From the NCBI GenBank assembly GCA_015499995.1, contig JADNRV010000008.1, forward strand, positions 124,001 through 188,000: 64,000 nt of DNA. The letters run 5' to 3'. Numbering within the stretch: the first letter of the stretch is position 1; every line of letters starts with the position of its first letter. Source of the DNA: Flammula alnicola. Its lineage: Eukaryota; Basidiomycota; Agaricomycetes; Agaricales; Strophariaceae. A program made the translations under genes and the position numbers. The notes under the pieces are model-generated. The model worked only from the letters and a program-made list of their open reading frames with translations. It searched no databases and was not told where the DNA came from. Positions 47,593 to 58,363 of this stretch are shown piece after piece.

Positions 47593-48141
47593 TTATTGGC
47601 CATGTCGACCAAGGCCTTTGGCGCTCTTGCTGACAAGCTTTGCTTCAGCCTGTTTAGCTTTGGCACGTCTCACACTGCGAGTTGGATTTAGTTCGCCATG
47701 ATTCATCTGACAAGTAATGGTCGATACTACTCACTCTTCGACTGCTTCTCGCTCCAACATCTGAACATGTTCACGGGCAAGCTTAACACGTTGGCGGGCC
47801 TCCATGAGAGCACGGTCTGCCTCTTTCTCAGCGTTCTCGGCATCGGTGACCTTTTGGCGACCAGCACGGATGGAAGGATCGTTCTCGACGCCGTTGTTGC
47901 GAGCCATACCGAAGAAATCAGTGCTCCTTCCATCGCTCTCTCGATCGGAATTCGACATAGAGCTCGACCGTCGTCGATGGAAGAAACCGGAGGCCGAGCT
48001 ACTGGTGGTAGATGGAGGAGGAGGCGAGTGACGGTTGGGAGAAAATATGCTCCTCTTCCGGTTTGGAGATGTTCCGGAACCTTGGTCGGCGCTATTGCGC
48101 CTACTGGAGGATTCATCGTGGTTGGGTTTGAAGAGAGCCAT
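47593..48141 (-). CDS. Small basic coiled-coil protein, unknown function
   Basis: Two minus-strand exons (48141-47735 and 47674-47593) encode about 162 residues. The N-terminus is Ser/Pro/Arg-rich and disordered, with a short MALFKPNHDESS start. The C-terminal half is a continuous charged helix (VTDAENAEKEADRALMEARQ to AREHVQMLEREA) likely to form a coiled coil, continuing across the intron (RRAKAKQAEAKLVSKSAKGL). No membrane segment or signal is seen. I do not recognise a named family. The codon pattern and clean splice support a real gene. It lies between palC (tail to tail) and a tRNA-Val gene. Confidence 0.75.
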
Positions 48142-48338
48142 GAGGAAGACGCCAATTCAGGTGGTTTCGAAGATACTATTCCCACCATTGGAGCCTACAG
48201 AGTCCAATATTTATAAAAACATGACACTGCGTCATAACGGTACTGACTGAGTAAGTGAAGTGACAACAGAGGCTCCTCTGTGGTGTGGGTATGAGTGGAG
48301 TATTAATAGTTAAGTAGAGCGCAAAACCATGCAAAAAG

Positions 48339-48412
48339 TGATTCGACCCAGGCTCGAACTGAGGACCTTCTGTGTGTTAGACAGATGCGATAACCAACTA
48401 CGCCATCGAACC
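48339..48412 (-). tRNA. tRNA-Val (anticodon AAC), second copy
   Basis: Reverse strand copy identical over all 74 nt to 45552-45625. The similarity runs on into the 3' flank (CACTTTTTGCAT, including the five-T terminator at 48332-48336) and four bases of the 5' flank, and then stops. Confidence 0.96.
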
Positions 48413-48540
48413 GATGTTATGTTTTCCTTTTTATCATCCATAACAAATTGTAAATTTCATAAGATCTAATCTAATCACATCGCTCCCGCATTAAACAGCG
48501 CAGCAACGTTTGATGCCATCACGGTTCAGCTCACCCTCAG

Positions 48541-50223
48541 ATGTCTTCAACCTCGACGGGATCTTCACCGCCAAAGTATTCAAGTATTCCCTCCGCCTAT
48601 TTAATTCTCATTGCAGCAAGACTCTGGCTTTCGTTAACGGATCTCTCAAGTACTTTGAAGCATAATCAACAACTGTCGTCTCCATTGACTTCCTTTTCTC
48701 AACGTGCGTGTGTTGTCACGGTCGTCGCGTAGACGTGAACCTAAAGACAGAAATTACGGACAGTTCAAGAAGGAATTTATCTTTTCAACTATGATATAGA
48801 CCCATATTCTGGAGGGTCATTTCGCCACGTACGTGTATCGTCTTGGTTAACATCGCAGGCCTTGGCTGACCACATACTATAGTCACCCCTCCTGCTGTCA
48901 TTTTTCGCCACGATACTTCCAAATTCCAAGAAGCTGGCGTCGGTGTTATGGACATTAAACGACGCAGTCGGAGCATGGGCTATGGTCCAAATATTCAGAT
49001 CTCGCCAAAATGTCAAGAGGAGTCCCCGAGATAACCTTGTTGCTGCATTGTGCGTTGTTTCCTGTCCCAGGTTATGGTACTTATTGAGATTTCTATCCAG
49101 ATACCTTCTTAATCCATATATCTTTCTCCCATCCCTTGCATTGTCAACATCGTCATTTGAGAATACCTTAATGCTTCTATCTATAATGTTTGCATGCCAA
49201 GGTCGGATTCTCTGCCTTTTTGCCTACTTTTGAAGCTGAATAATCCTTTCCGCGCAGGCAAATCATCAGCATCCCCATTTGCATTATCTTTTTTGGTCCA
49301 CCTATCATTATCACCCATCGTGGTGTTGCTTCCGCTCTTGTTGCTTCTTATTAACGATCCATTCTCCCATCTTGCATCACCGAAAGCAATGGCTGCCAAT
49401 GTCAAAAGCATAATACCTCTTTTTGCGGAATTTGCTATATACTTTGGTGCTCTTACATTAGTCTCGACCTTGGTTTGCGGAAGTTGGGCATGGATACCTC
49501 AAACTTGGGGTGCAACGTAAGCAAATAAACTCTGGTATCACAGGTGTTTTTCCATTGACCTTCTCGATAGGCTAACACTCCCTGACCTAACGCCGACCAC
49601 AGGCTTGTGGTGGTATTTCTTCACTGAAATGTTTGACCATTTCCGCCCTTTTTTCCTTATGGTCTTCAGTGTATGTTTTCCTCCACTGGCCGACACAAAA
49701 ACGATAGTAAACCCTTTCTCAGGTCCACATGTTAATTTACGTGGTGCCAGTCTGCTTAAAGTTTCAGTACGCCTTTCTTTCTTGATGATAATGGTCAGAA
49801 CCTTCATATAGAATGTGCTAGGTATGATCCACTTTACGCCGTCTTCATCCTACTTGGAATCTTGGGAATGTTCAAGCCTTACACGACGCTCTCCGATCCT
49901 GGCCTTTTCTTGAGCATGACTGCAATCTTCCCAGAAATCTTTCCATGTAAGCAGATTTTTTTTTCTGACGACATCATTCTGATCATCTTGCAGATTTGAG
50001 ACACCCCATCGTCACAGCACTCCTCCATCTACACGCTTCGCTCCTCATGCCATTATTCCATCACTTATGGTTGACTCAAGGCACGGGTAATGCCAACTTC
50101 TTCTATGCTTCGACTCTGGTCTTTGCATGTGCAAATGGTGCCGCGGTAGTAGATTGTATATGGGCTGGTTTACGGATAGCGATCGGGCCCGATGTCGATG
50201 GCTATACGATAGCACAGGAATAG
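48541..50223 (+). CDS. GPI transamidase subunit PIG-U (Gab1/Cdc91)
   Basis: About ten short-intron-separated exons encode a multi-span membrane protein. Family landmarks are in order: [45 protein letters not shown], the long hydrophobic middle, [58 protein letters not shown] and [24 protein letters not shown] belongs to the five-subunit transamidase in the ER that cuts the C-terminal signal of proteins and attaches the GPI anchor. PIG-U is thought to help recognise the lipid anchor. The splice sites could be followed throughout with frame kept; the DPYSGG and PDLTP-GLWWYFF motifs are the most diagnostic. The start is the first ATG in the leader. Confidence 0.93.
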
Positions 50224-50356
50224 CGATTTGCTCGTAAAAATGTACACTATTTTAGCACATCGTGTGGGATTGTGAATACCACATTTTAAATCGGGGCCGA
50301 TGCCTTCGGAACCTGTCTGCAGAGTCACTCGGCGTCAATTTACACGACTTCTGGCA

Positions 50357-52609
50357 TCATGACTGCGAAGGGGATTGTAAAAGTTCGTCCATTATTTGTG
50401 GATCAATCGGGATTTTTGCCTTGCGCAGATAGTCATCATTCCTGAATAACACAACAGCACACTTTAGTTCCAGCACAAATACACGCGAAAAAGGAGAATA
50501 AACGAACCAAAACTGTCACCCAAGGTCGACTCATTAGCACGACAAATATCATACAGAGGGCTCGTCACTCACCTTGGAATAATGTCGTGTCCCAGAATCG
50601 CACCTGGGAAGGCCGTCGGTACCCTGCGCAGAAAATTGTAGAAGAAATCTCACAGTATGGTAACAATCGTCTTGCCCTCGGTCCAACCTTTCTGCTTCAC
50701 GAGCTTCACACACGCTACCAGATTACAAGCGCTACTTGAACCTAGAAACAGTCCATCATGCTTTACCAAATAGCGAGACATCGCTACCGCTTCAGCGTCT
50801 GTTATCCTGGAAAGAACCCATCAATTGAAGAGAAGACGCTGGGTTATATAATGAACTTTACCGAAAGGCATCGTCGAGAATTGGCAATGCCAATTCGATG
50901 TTTTGTGTCATTCGGTTGATACCTCTGGTTTGGGAGTGAGATTCAACCCAAGCAGATGGGTAACCATGCAACCTACATTCCTTCGACAACTGTGTCTACT
51001 TGATGCCGTCTTTTTGTGCCCTCGCTTTCCTTGCGATCGAACATTACTCCGTGCTTGACCTGGCTCGTCGTTAGCTCAGGCATGAAGTATATGCATTGTG
51101 ATGCATTACCTTATTGTACAAGCCACTACCTTCTGGATCCGCTATTGCAACGTACACATCTTCGTTCATCGATTTCAGGTATTGACCAGTTCCGGCGACG
51201 GTTCCTCCAGTACCTGGTAAACCATTAAGCCTGTGATATAGTATTTCAATGGATGAAGCGTACCTGCACCAGCCACAAAGGCGTCCACTCGCCCACTTGT
51301 CTGCCGCCATATTTCCGGACCTGTTCCTGTGTAATGAGCGTCGAAATTACTTCTGTTCTGAGTGATAGTTAGTTGAGCCAATCTCAATCAATTGTGTATG
51401 AAGAGCTAACCTCAAATTGATCGGCAAAATATCCTCTGGGCCGACTTGACGGATCCTCTTCCGAGCCATGCCAGTTACCAGTATCGAATTCCACATGCGG
51501 AGACAGTGTTGTCACTAAGACAGAGTTTGAAGGAGAGTGGAAAGTCTCGGCATGCAATACTTTTGAGCTAGGGTCACTCGCGTCGATGCTATCTTCCTGT
51601 CCAAATTTACTGGCTCGTTGCCTTGCAAGGTTCTGCCAATTCGACGCGTCAAGCCGCTTTCGAGTCGAATAGTCATGGACAACTCACGACATACTGTATT
51701 TTAGCAAGTCTTTAGCGTTAGTCGTGATAATGGGCTCAATGCACACACCTGTTTCTTGTCCACAATACTTGCAGGTCGAACTCTCTCCACATCGGCTCCA
51801 AGGGCTTGCAAAGCTTTGACCTTCTCCTCGGCAACATCGTCGGGCATAATGATGGCTGTTAATTTTCGCATAAAATACCGATATTATTAATTCAGAAACG
51901 ACAACGCACTTGTATCGTAGCCTCTAAAGAAGACCACAGAGTTAAGAGTATGTGCGTCTACAACCAAATCATTACTCACCTCGCACGAGCAATCGTGGCT
52001 ATTGAGATACCGGTAGATCCAACTGTCCCTTCAAATATGCGTGATCCTGTGTACGGACGGATAAGACCTTGCCTTTCGGCATCATCAATCACTGAAACAT
52101 GGCTGTGAAGGACTGTTCAGATGAAACGAAGAGTAGGAGCATACTTTGCAAGGCCACGCGATCTTTCACGCTTCCGCCAATATTTAAAAACTGGAATACG
52201 AATCAACTTCAAGGGTAAAGGACGGCCAAAAGCGAATCCTTGACACACCTCTGCCTTCCCGAGAATCTCCACACCAAGTGCATCACTCAAAGAGTTGATT
52301 CTAACCAAAGGCGTATTTCCTGCATACGGAATAAGACTAAACTTGATATCAAGTAGCCATATATTGCGCACCAATAAGCCCTACGACTCCTTTCACGACT
52401 TCATCGCTTCGCAGTTCAATGGGCCGAGGAGCAAAGTGAGATATTTGACGTTCCTTTTTGCGTTGTTGATAGTAGACCGCGAAGGAGGTGGATGTTAATG
52501 AAAAAGAGAATCCAATCAAAACGCCAATTAAAACATGTCGTGTCGTTGTACGCGATGGCCACTGCAGCCAAGAGAACAGCGATTCTGTGAATTTCGAGGT
52601 CCAAGCCAT
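50357..52609 (-). CDS. Membrane-anchored cysteine-synthase-like PLP enzyme
   Basis: A multi-exon minus-strand gene. The N-terminus has one membrane span ([20 protein letters not shown]). The catalytic core follows the fold-II PLP pattern: [35 protein letters not shown] with the PLP-binding Lys, [11 protein letters not shown], the glycine-rich phosphate loop [13 protein letters not shown], and a C-terminal [12 protein letters not shown] and [19 protein letters not shown]. It matches the cysteine-synthase 2 group (yeast Ygr012w), whose yeast member sits in the mitochondrial outer membrane and whose physiological substrate is unsettled. An inserted stretch (about 45 residues around [13 protein letters not shown]) is also typical of that group. 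The usual NPGGSVKDR is NIGGSVKDR here. The gene is divergent from the FunK1 remnant, 80-100 bp away. Confidence 0.9.
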
Positions 52610-52689
52610 AGTCAACTCGCGTCCCGCCTGTGATCAATTGATCCTGTTCAACACGGGCCGGGAGGAGAGGAGCGGCAATCATGGATGTG

Positions 52690-54262
52690 CAGAAGAATTT
52701 GGTGCGTGATATGTGTTCTCAACGGCTTTTTCTTCCTTCTTCTGACTCTTCTCTATTACAGGTGTGCTTATTCAATATTCGACCCCTATCTATGACATGT
52801 TCGACGATACCGAGATCTTTATTCGCACTGTGCGCAGTGTGCCGTGCCACTTGTCCATCGACGAACTAGGTTTGACCCTACAGTCCGCGTTTTGACTGAC
52901 CTGGAGAGCCAGAACGTCACTGAGAGCATCCAGAAGTACCCTTATGCCTTGGTGTCATCCGTGGGCAACGACCCCCATCGATGGTGCACTATTGGGCCTC
53001 CGATTTGGACATCTCTTTCGTTTTCGGGCCGTGGCACCAACGTCTGGCATGTTCGCGAGTATGTGGAGGGGATTAACCAGGAGCCGTTTCTGCGAGGGAA
53101 CGAGATGATCCTGAAGAAGGCGTGGCGCAGCAGCAGGAGGACACCCGAATCTGATGTCTACATGTCGATCCATCCGCCTCCAGAAGGTTTGACCAAGTTT
53201 GAATGCGGTGGCGATGTTAAATTGGCTGGATACCCTATTACCGTGCAGAATCTGCGCAGCCACCCTGTCCGTAATTTCCAACCAGAGGGCGACATCGATC
53301 CGCCAACACCCGTTCTCCACCGTCTCGCTCTTGGTACTGTCGGGCGTCCGATGTGGGAGTATACGTCAGACCGCGACTTGCTAACCGGTTTCCGTGATGC
53401 CCTCCAAGGTGAGTGCTTGGTAAAAATCAGTGGCGATGATCCCTCAACACCTTTCAGCACATAAGGCCCTGTGTGCTCAAGGCATCCTTCACGGCGACAT
53501 CAGTGCGGGTAACGTTCTGCTAACCAAGGCTCAGAATGCTCCACTCCGAGGCTTCATTAGCGACCTGGAATTTGCTCGCATTGACAGTCTCTCGCTCTCA
53601 AAGCCCCAAGTGACCATCACAAGCACCGTCGGCACAGTGAACAGATATGGCGACCGAGGGAATGTGCTTTCTAGAACACAGCCGACGACTCGCACGCACA
53701 TCACGTTCGAATCAACGGTGACGGTTAAACGGGGCGCGGGTATGACAGTAAGTTGCCTTGATTCAGAAGCTTCTTTCTTCACACTGAAAGCATTTCATAG
53801 GGAACGGCTCAATTCATGGCCCGGGACATCTTGTTGCATGAAGTCAATAGCACTACGGAACATGTCCGCACACCGAGCCATGACGTCGAATCGTTTGTCT
53901 GGGTATTCTCGTACTGCGTCATGCGCAATCTCTACCATCGGGCTTCCGAAGGATCCGCGCTGAAAGAGGTCCGGGAACAATGCAAAGACTTTCGATCCCT
54001 ATTTCGCCGAGCCTTCGGCCAGGCGACTGTAGACGACATAGCTAATGTAAGGCACAGTGGGTCTATTTGCCTCACTTTTCCAAGCCGTCGTGATGTCAAC
54101 ACGATAATCGCGAACTTCATGAGCGGCGCTCTTGTTGCTTTTTTCAAAGATCTCGAAGGCCTTATACACCTTGCTACTGACCCCATCAACCCACTGGCAA
54201 CCCCTTTGACACACGATACCCTTCTTGCAGCAGTTGACAATACAATCGCGTCGCTCTCATAG
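52690..54262 (+). pseudogene. FunK1-type protein kinase, truncated and frameshifted
   Basis: Kinase-related sequence in order: MFDDTEIFIRTV and CHLSIDELG (frame 1), then after a frame change at about 52871 FDPTVRVLTDLE, SFSGRGTNVWHV, LRGNEMILKKAWRSSRR, and in later exons (53458-53747, 53801-54262) GILHGDISAGNVLL, FISDLEFARID, GTAQFMARDILLHE and HDVESFVWVFSYCV. The HGDISAGN catalytic loop and a degenerate DLE in place of DFG are the marks of FunK1, an expanded kinase group of mushrooms. The N-terminal 150-200 residues usual in the family are missing and are replaced by the promoter of the divergent enzyme gene. A single T missing in a T run at 52871 breaks the frame. Either it is a pseudogene or the base loss is a sequence error. 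Confidence 0.8.
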
Positions 54263-55499
54263 TTTGGAGCCTCGACAAGGAAGTGCTGGCATGTGTAACT
54301 TGGGAATTTCTGTATTGCTATATATTCTACCTGTAGTTCTGTTTCGTGCACCAGTTTTTCATGCACAACTCTGAATCGAACCGAAGCATATGTACATCAA
54401 TTTAATTATATTACACAATTTTACAGATTGCTGTAATAAAATGCACACCTAGGCACTCTGCCATTGGCCCAGCGATAAAGGGCGTGCAAGAACTGGCAAA
54501 ACTACCGCCTTCACCGACTGCGTTTGGTCAGTTACGACATTCCGAGTGGGTATCCTCACCAATAACATAGCTGCTATAATTTTAAAGGATCAATTTGCTG
54601 GGAGGCGAGGCTAACACTGTTAGCTGTCGTTTTCCGTAAAGCACCACCAAAAAAAAAAATAGCTGCGATAGTCTTGAAAGAAAATATTTCTCTCAAGCTG
54701 TGATGCCTACTCGTTAAACGTCATTGGTACAGAAGAGGAGCAACAAGAAAATGCATGTCACGAACTTTTCATACAAAGCCAGCAGTATTTCGTTCATATC
54801 GTCGGCGGATCAGAGATATTTGTACGATTGGATATCCTTCGTCGTTCGACAGTAGGCTCGCCACCAAGCAGGGGAGTGTAGAGAAAGCATTGATTTGTGC
54901 ACCAGGAATTGGGTTGATTCGGCCTCTGACGTGTCGGGAGAGGATAGCTCTTCATCTGAGGATAGCGGCAGTATTTTAAGAGGTGGTACTTCTGTCGCCA
55001 TCGGTGTTCACGTCGTGGTCGAGTCACTGTGGCAAGACGCCGTGACCTACGACCCTGACAAGTGTAGCGCCATCACGCGCTTACTCTCCCCCTTTAATTG
55101 CAACCTAACTGCACAAGGATTGAAGTGTTTGTATCGATGGTTAATGTTGGGATGATAAGAGTATACACGGCGATTAACTCCGGAGTTGCTCTCAACCAAC
55201 GACATTGGTGCGCTAAGACAGGCTAAGACACCGATTCCCGAATGATTGGCACCTGAATTGGACTTCCATATGTCCGCGACCACTCTGCGCATATCTACAA
55301 GGTTCTCAGGGCTCTTTTATCGACACGGATCCGGGTACGTTCTCGCATGGTCGTTGTACATGACGCGATATAGTCTGATATAGTCCTGACTAAAACCACC
55401 ACCTCTTCATTCTCGTCACTTGACTTGTGGATTTTATTATAAAGACCAGCTCATTACGCCAGCAGGACTCTCCTTAGTTCCTCCTTCTCCACTAGAAAT
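54263..55499. other. Intergenic, no gene seen
   Basis: Short open frames on both strands around 54755-55292 overlap each other and lack domains. The minus-strand pieces (for example PLSSDEELSSPDTSEAES) may be remnants. The end holds the promoter of the CoA-binding gene. Confidence 0.4.
55438..55444 (+). promoter_or_regulatory. TATA box of the CoA-binding protein gene
   Basis: TATAAAG, 56 bp upstream of the ATG at 55500, in an AT-rich context. Confidence 0.55.
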
Positions 55500-56094
55500 A
55501 TGACCACCGTGACCGATATTCAGAAGACCTTCTTGGGCGCCCCACAGTTCGCTGTCGTTGGTGCTTCCAAGGACAAGAGCAAGTATGGAACTCGGGTACG
55601 TCATTCATACTTGCGAAATATACTGCAGCAATAATTTTACTGAAAATTTGAATAGGTTCTTAAATGGTACCAGGACCGTAGCTTCAAAGTGACCCCTGTC
55701 CATCCTGTGAGGAATTCTTTGAACTCCCGAGCAAGCAGCTGACGAAAGTCTCAGAAAGAGAAAGAGCTCGAGGGGCTGGAGACTATCAGCTCAATCGCCG
55801 AGCTTCCCTCCCCTTCGGAGACGAGTATATCTATCATCACCCCACCAAAGGTACGATTGCTTATCCTTGCCTTGACCATGGACAAGCTTGTTCACTGTCG
55901 GCAACTAGATCACACTTGGTATCTTGGAGAAAGCCAAGGAACTTTCTGTTCCTGCTCTGTGGCTCCAGCCTGGAGCTGAAGACGAGGCCGTCATTGAATA
56001 CATCAAGGCCAACCTTTCCGACCGTGTAATTTATGGAGGACCTTGTATTTTAGTGGAAGGAGACGATATTGCTCGCAGTAACAGCTTGCTCTAG
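55500..56094 (+). CDS. CoA-binding domain protein (YccU-like)
   Basis: Four short exons (55500-55595, 55656-55706, 55755-55850, 55909-56094) join in frame to 142 residues. The whole protein is one Rossmann-like CoA-binding domain: FAVVGASKDKSKYGTRVLKW, then KVTPVHP, the conserved SISIITPPKITLGILEKA, VPALWLQPGAEDEAVIEYI and a late ILVEGDD. In larger enzymes this fold is the CoA-binding part of succinyl-CoA ligase. The free-standing form (bacterial YccU, yeast relatives) binds CoA, but its biological role is poorly defined. No frame longer than 62 codons exists in any exon, so the gene is easily missed. The tail RSNSLL-stop is usual. Confidence 0.9.
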
Positions 56095-56356
56095 ATGTCA
56101 TCATATGTACTAACGCCACTGTTGTAATGACGAAATCAAATCTTATCTGATAATTAACCACCTGCTCGGTGTCGTGTTTTTCTCTCCCAGCGGTGTGAGC
56201 AAGCATCTGAAACTCTATCAAGTCTCGAAGTTGTTATATGGGTATTTAGTGCAATCTATTTCTAGTTATGAAGATAGATATTTTTCCTTTCATTCAGAAT
56301 CCAGTGATATACCTTACGAAATAATGGTAGAACAATAGCGGTTTAGGTTTGTCAAA

Positions 56357-57857
56357 TTAGAAGTAAAGCCCTGTCCAGCCCCTAGTGTTAACACGGATGA
56401 CATCGCCCCCATCCTGGTTTCCAACGAAGTGTGTCCACTTGGGCGTGGTGTCGTCGCCGTTGCCGGCCACAGGATTCTTGAAGCTCTGCGCACCGGTCAT
56501 CGTATACGACCCGGAGACCATCGCGATCTTGCCATTGAAATCAGCATTGCGGTACGTGAGGTACATATCCGCGTTCCTGGAGGACGTATGCGTCGCTTCG
56601 ATGTTTCTTCTGAACGCTTTGCTGCCGAGGTACGTGAAATCTGACCGGCCAGCGCCCGTACTCGTCCTCAAGATGGCCTTCTCGGGATTGCTCGGGTCGG
56701 CTGGGGCTGCGGGCGAGATCTTGACGTTGGCGACACCGTCTCCGCGCTGTGTCGCAATATTAGTCTCCCCCACGATCGACGCGTCACCGACGATCCAGCC
56801 GCGATAAACCTCGAGGTGCAATTTCTGGGGAACGACTTCGACACTGGGGACAAGTAATTGTTTTGGTTCTCCTGAGCGTAGAGTGTTACGAAGAGCTCAT
56901 CCAGGTTGGCACGGGTGCCGGGTGCGAATTGGAGGTGGGCAACGGAATGGGATGCGACGTGCATTGTCTTGAGGTTGGGCGGCAGATACACCTTGACGTC
57001 GAACCGCATGCACTGTTTGGAGTCTACCCCAGGAATACGCGAAGTCTCGATGATCAAACGGCTTCTGGTGACTACGCCATCGTCTCTGATGTCTGAGTTG
57101 ACGAAGGCAACGTCCTTCAACAGGTCTTCCTTGTTAGAACGGATGGTGATTTCGTATTTGACGTCTGTGGCGTCTGCGGGGCATCTGCCACGGTAATGGT
57201 GCCGACGCCGTGGCCGCGGATATCGAAGGCGGAGTCATGGCGACGCGTACCAACGGGAACGTCGATAGTGACCTGGGAGTTGTTGTAGATATAAGGAGCG
57301 TCTGAGCATCCGAGAGAAGTGCTGAATTCGGGCATTCCTTCAAGACCAGTGGGCGCATCCTGCGCAAGAAATTAGTCCGGAGAAAAAACGATTCGGCAGA
57401 GGAGCAACGCACGGTAAAAGCCCAACGAATCATCTTGAAGCCGTAGTAAAGAGCGTAAAGGGTCAAGACAATCCCAATAGCCTTCCATAGAAGAGTGCAG
57501 CTATTAGAAGACAGGTTAAACAACACACCGCTCGCTATGGTATGGATTTCAGCTTACTCATATCCACAGCACATGCAGCAGGCTTTCTTCTTCTTAGTCC
57601 TCCTCGAAGACGCAGGTATCTCGGTATCGAGCAGGGCAATACGCCCTCCCGCCGACTCGTCCTGCATATTCTCGACAGAGGGACTCGTCAACGCGACACG
57701 GCCCTCCTCATCATCAACAGCCGTTTGCTTATCTACAAGAGCGCGCCAAAAAGAAAAACACGTCAGTCCGCGCTGCAGCAGCACAGAACGAGAAGGCACA
57801 CGTACATTCATCGTACTTCCCCTTCAACTTGAGGAGGGCCATTACCCCACCGACCAT
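56357..57857 (-). CDS. Single-span membrane protein, DUF7330-like ectodomain
   Basis: Minus-strand gene. Exons: 57857-57806 (MVGGVMALLKLKGKYDE), 57732-57558 (acidic cytosolic part with Ser/Arg and a KKKKACCMCCGY motif, possibly palmitoylated), 57500-57413 (membrane span LLWKAIGIVLTLYALYYGF), and 57359 onward (ectodomain). The ectodomain starts STSLGCSDAPYIYNNSQVTI and continues VKYEITIRSNKEDLLKDV, FDVKVYLPPNLKTMHVASHS and LEVYRGWIVGDASIVGETNI to TGLYF-stop. Such proteins are frequent in mushrooms and their role is unknown. The frame must change near 57180 and near 56863. Each change can be explained by one missing base in a homopolymer (C run, A run). Each could also be explained by removing a GT-AG intron of 77 or about 65 nt, but both of those would cut what looks like coding sequence. 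Confidence 0.65.
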
Positions 57858-58363
57858 CCCAAAAAAGTAAACCCCGCACGGGGACGCTGCGAGGGCATGG
57901 GTGCCAGACGAAAACTAAAGGATAGTGTAGATGGTGGGAGGAAACAAAGGATTTGATACCTTCCTCAGTCACCGGGGTTACTACATATATCAGCGCAGGC
58001 AGAAAAGTCAATTTTCATGGTAATCGTGCTTATGGTATGGACACAAGGGGTTTGATGTCCGCTCTTCCCTCTCGCCGCCGCACCCGCGTTTCCCACTGAT
58101 CATGCTTATCTAAGATTTTACGTACATACTACTTTCCCTAGATGAACAACAAAGCACTTTGCAGACTTTCGACAACAGAAAACACCAAAACCATCCTTAC
58201 ATTCGTCGATACGTTCAACGGGATATACAACAGCAAGTACAAATTCATAAAAACGACCACCGCCGTAGAGACATATCTTTGCAAAGATCAGAGCACTCAT
58301 AAGTAGATAAACATCAGCCAAACACAAGGTCACATCGCCATACCGGTGCCGCGCGCGAAGAAA
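57858..58363. other. Intergenic, nothing recognised
   Basis: Promoter of the membrane-protein gene and 3' flank of bleomycin hydrolase. A 71-codon minus-strand frame (58333-58118) with a hydrophobic start is probably 3' UTR. Confidence 0.45.
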
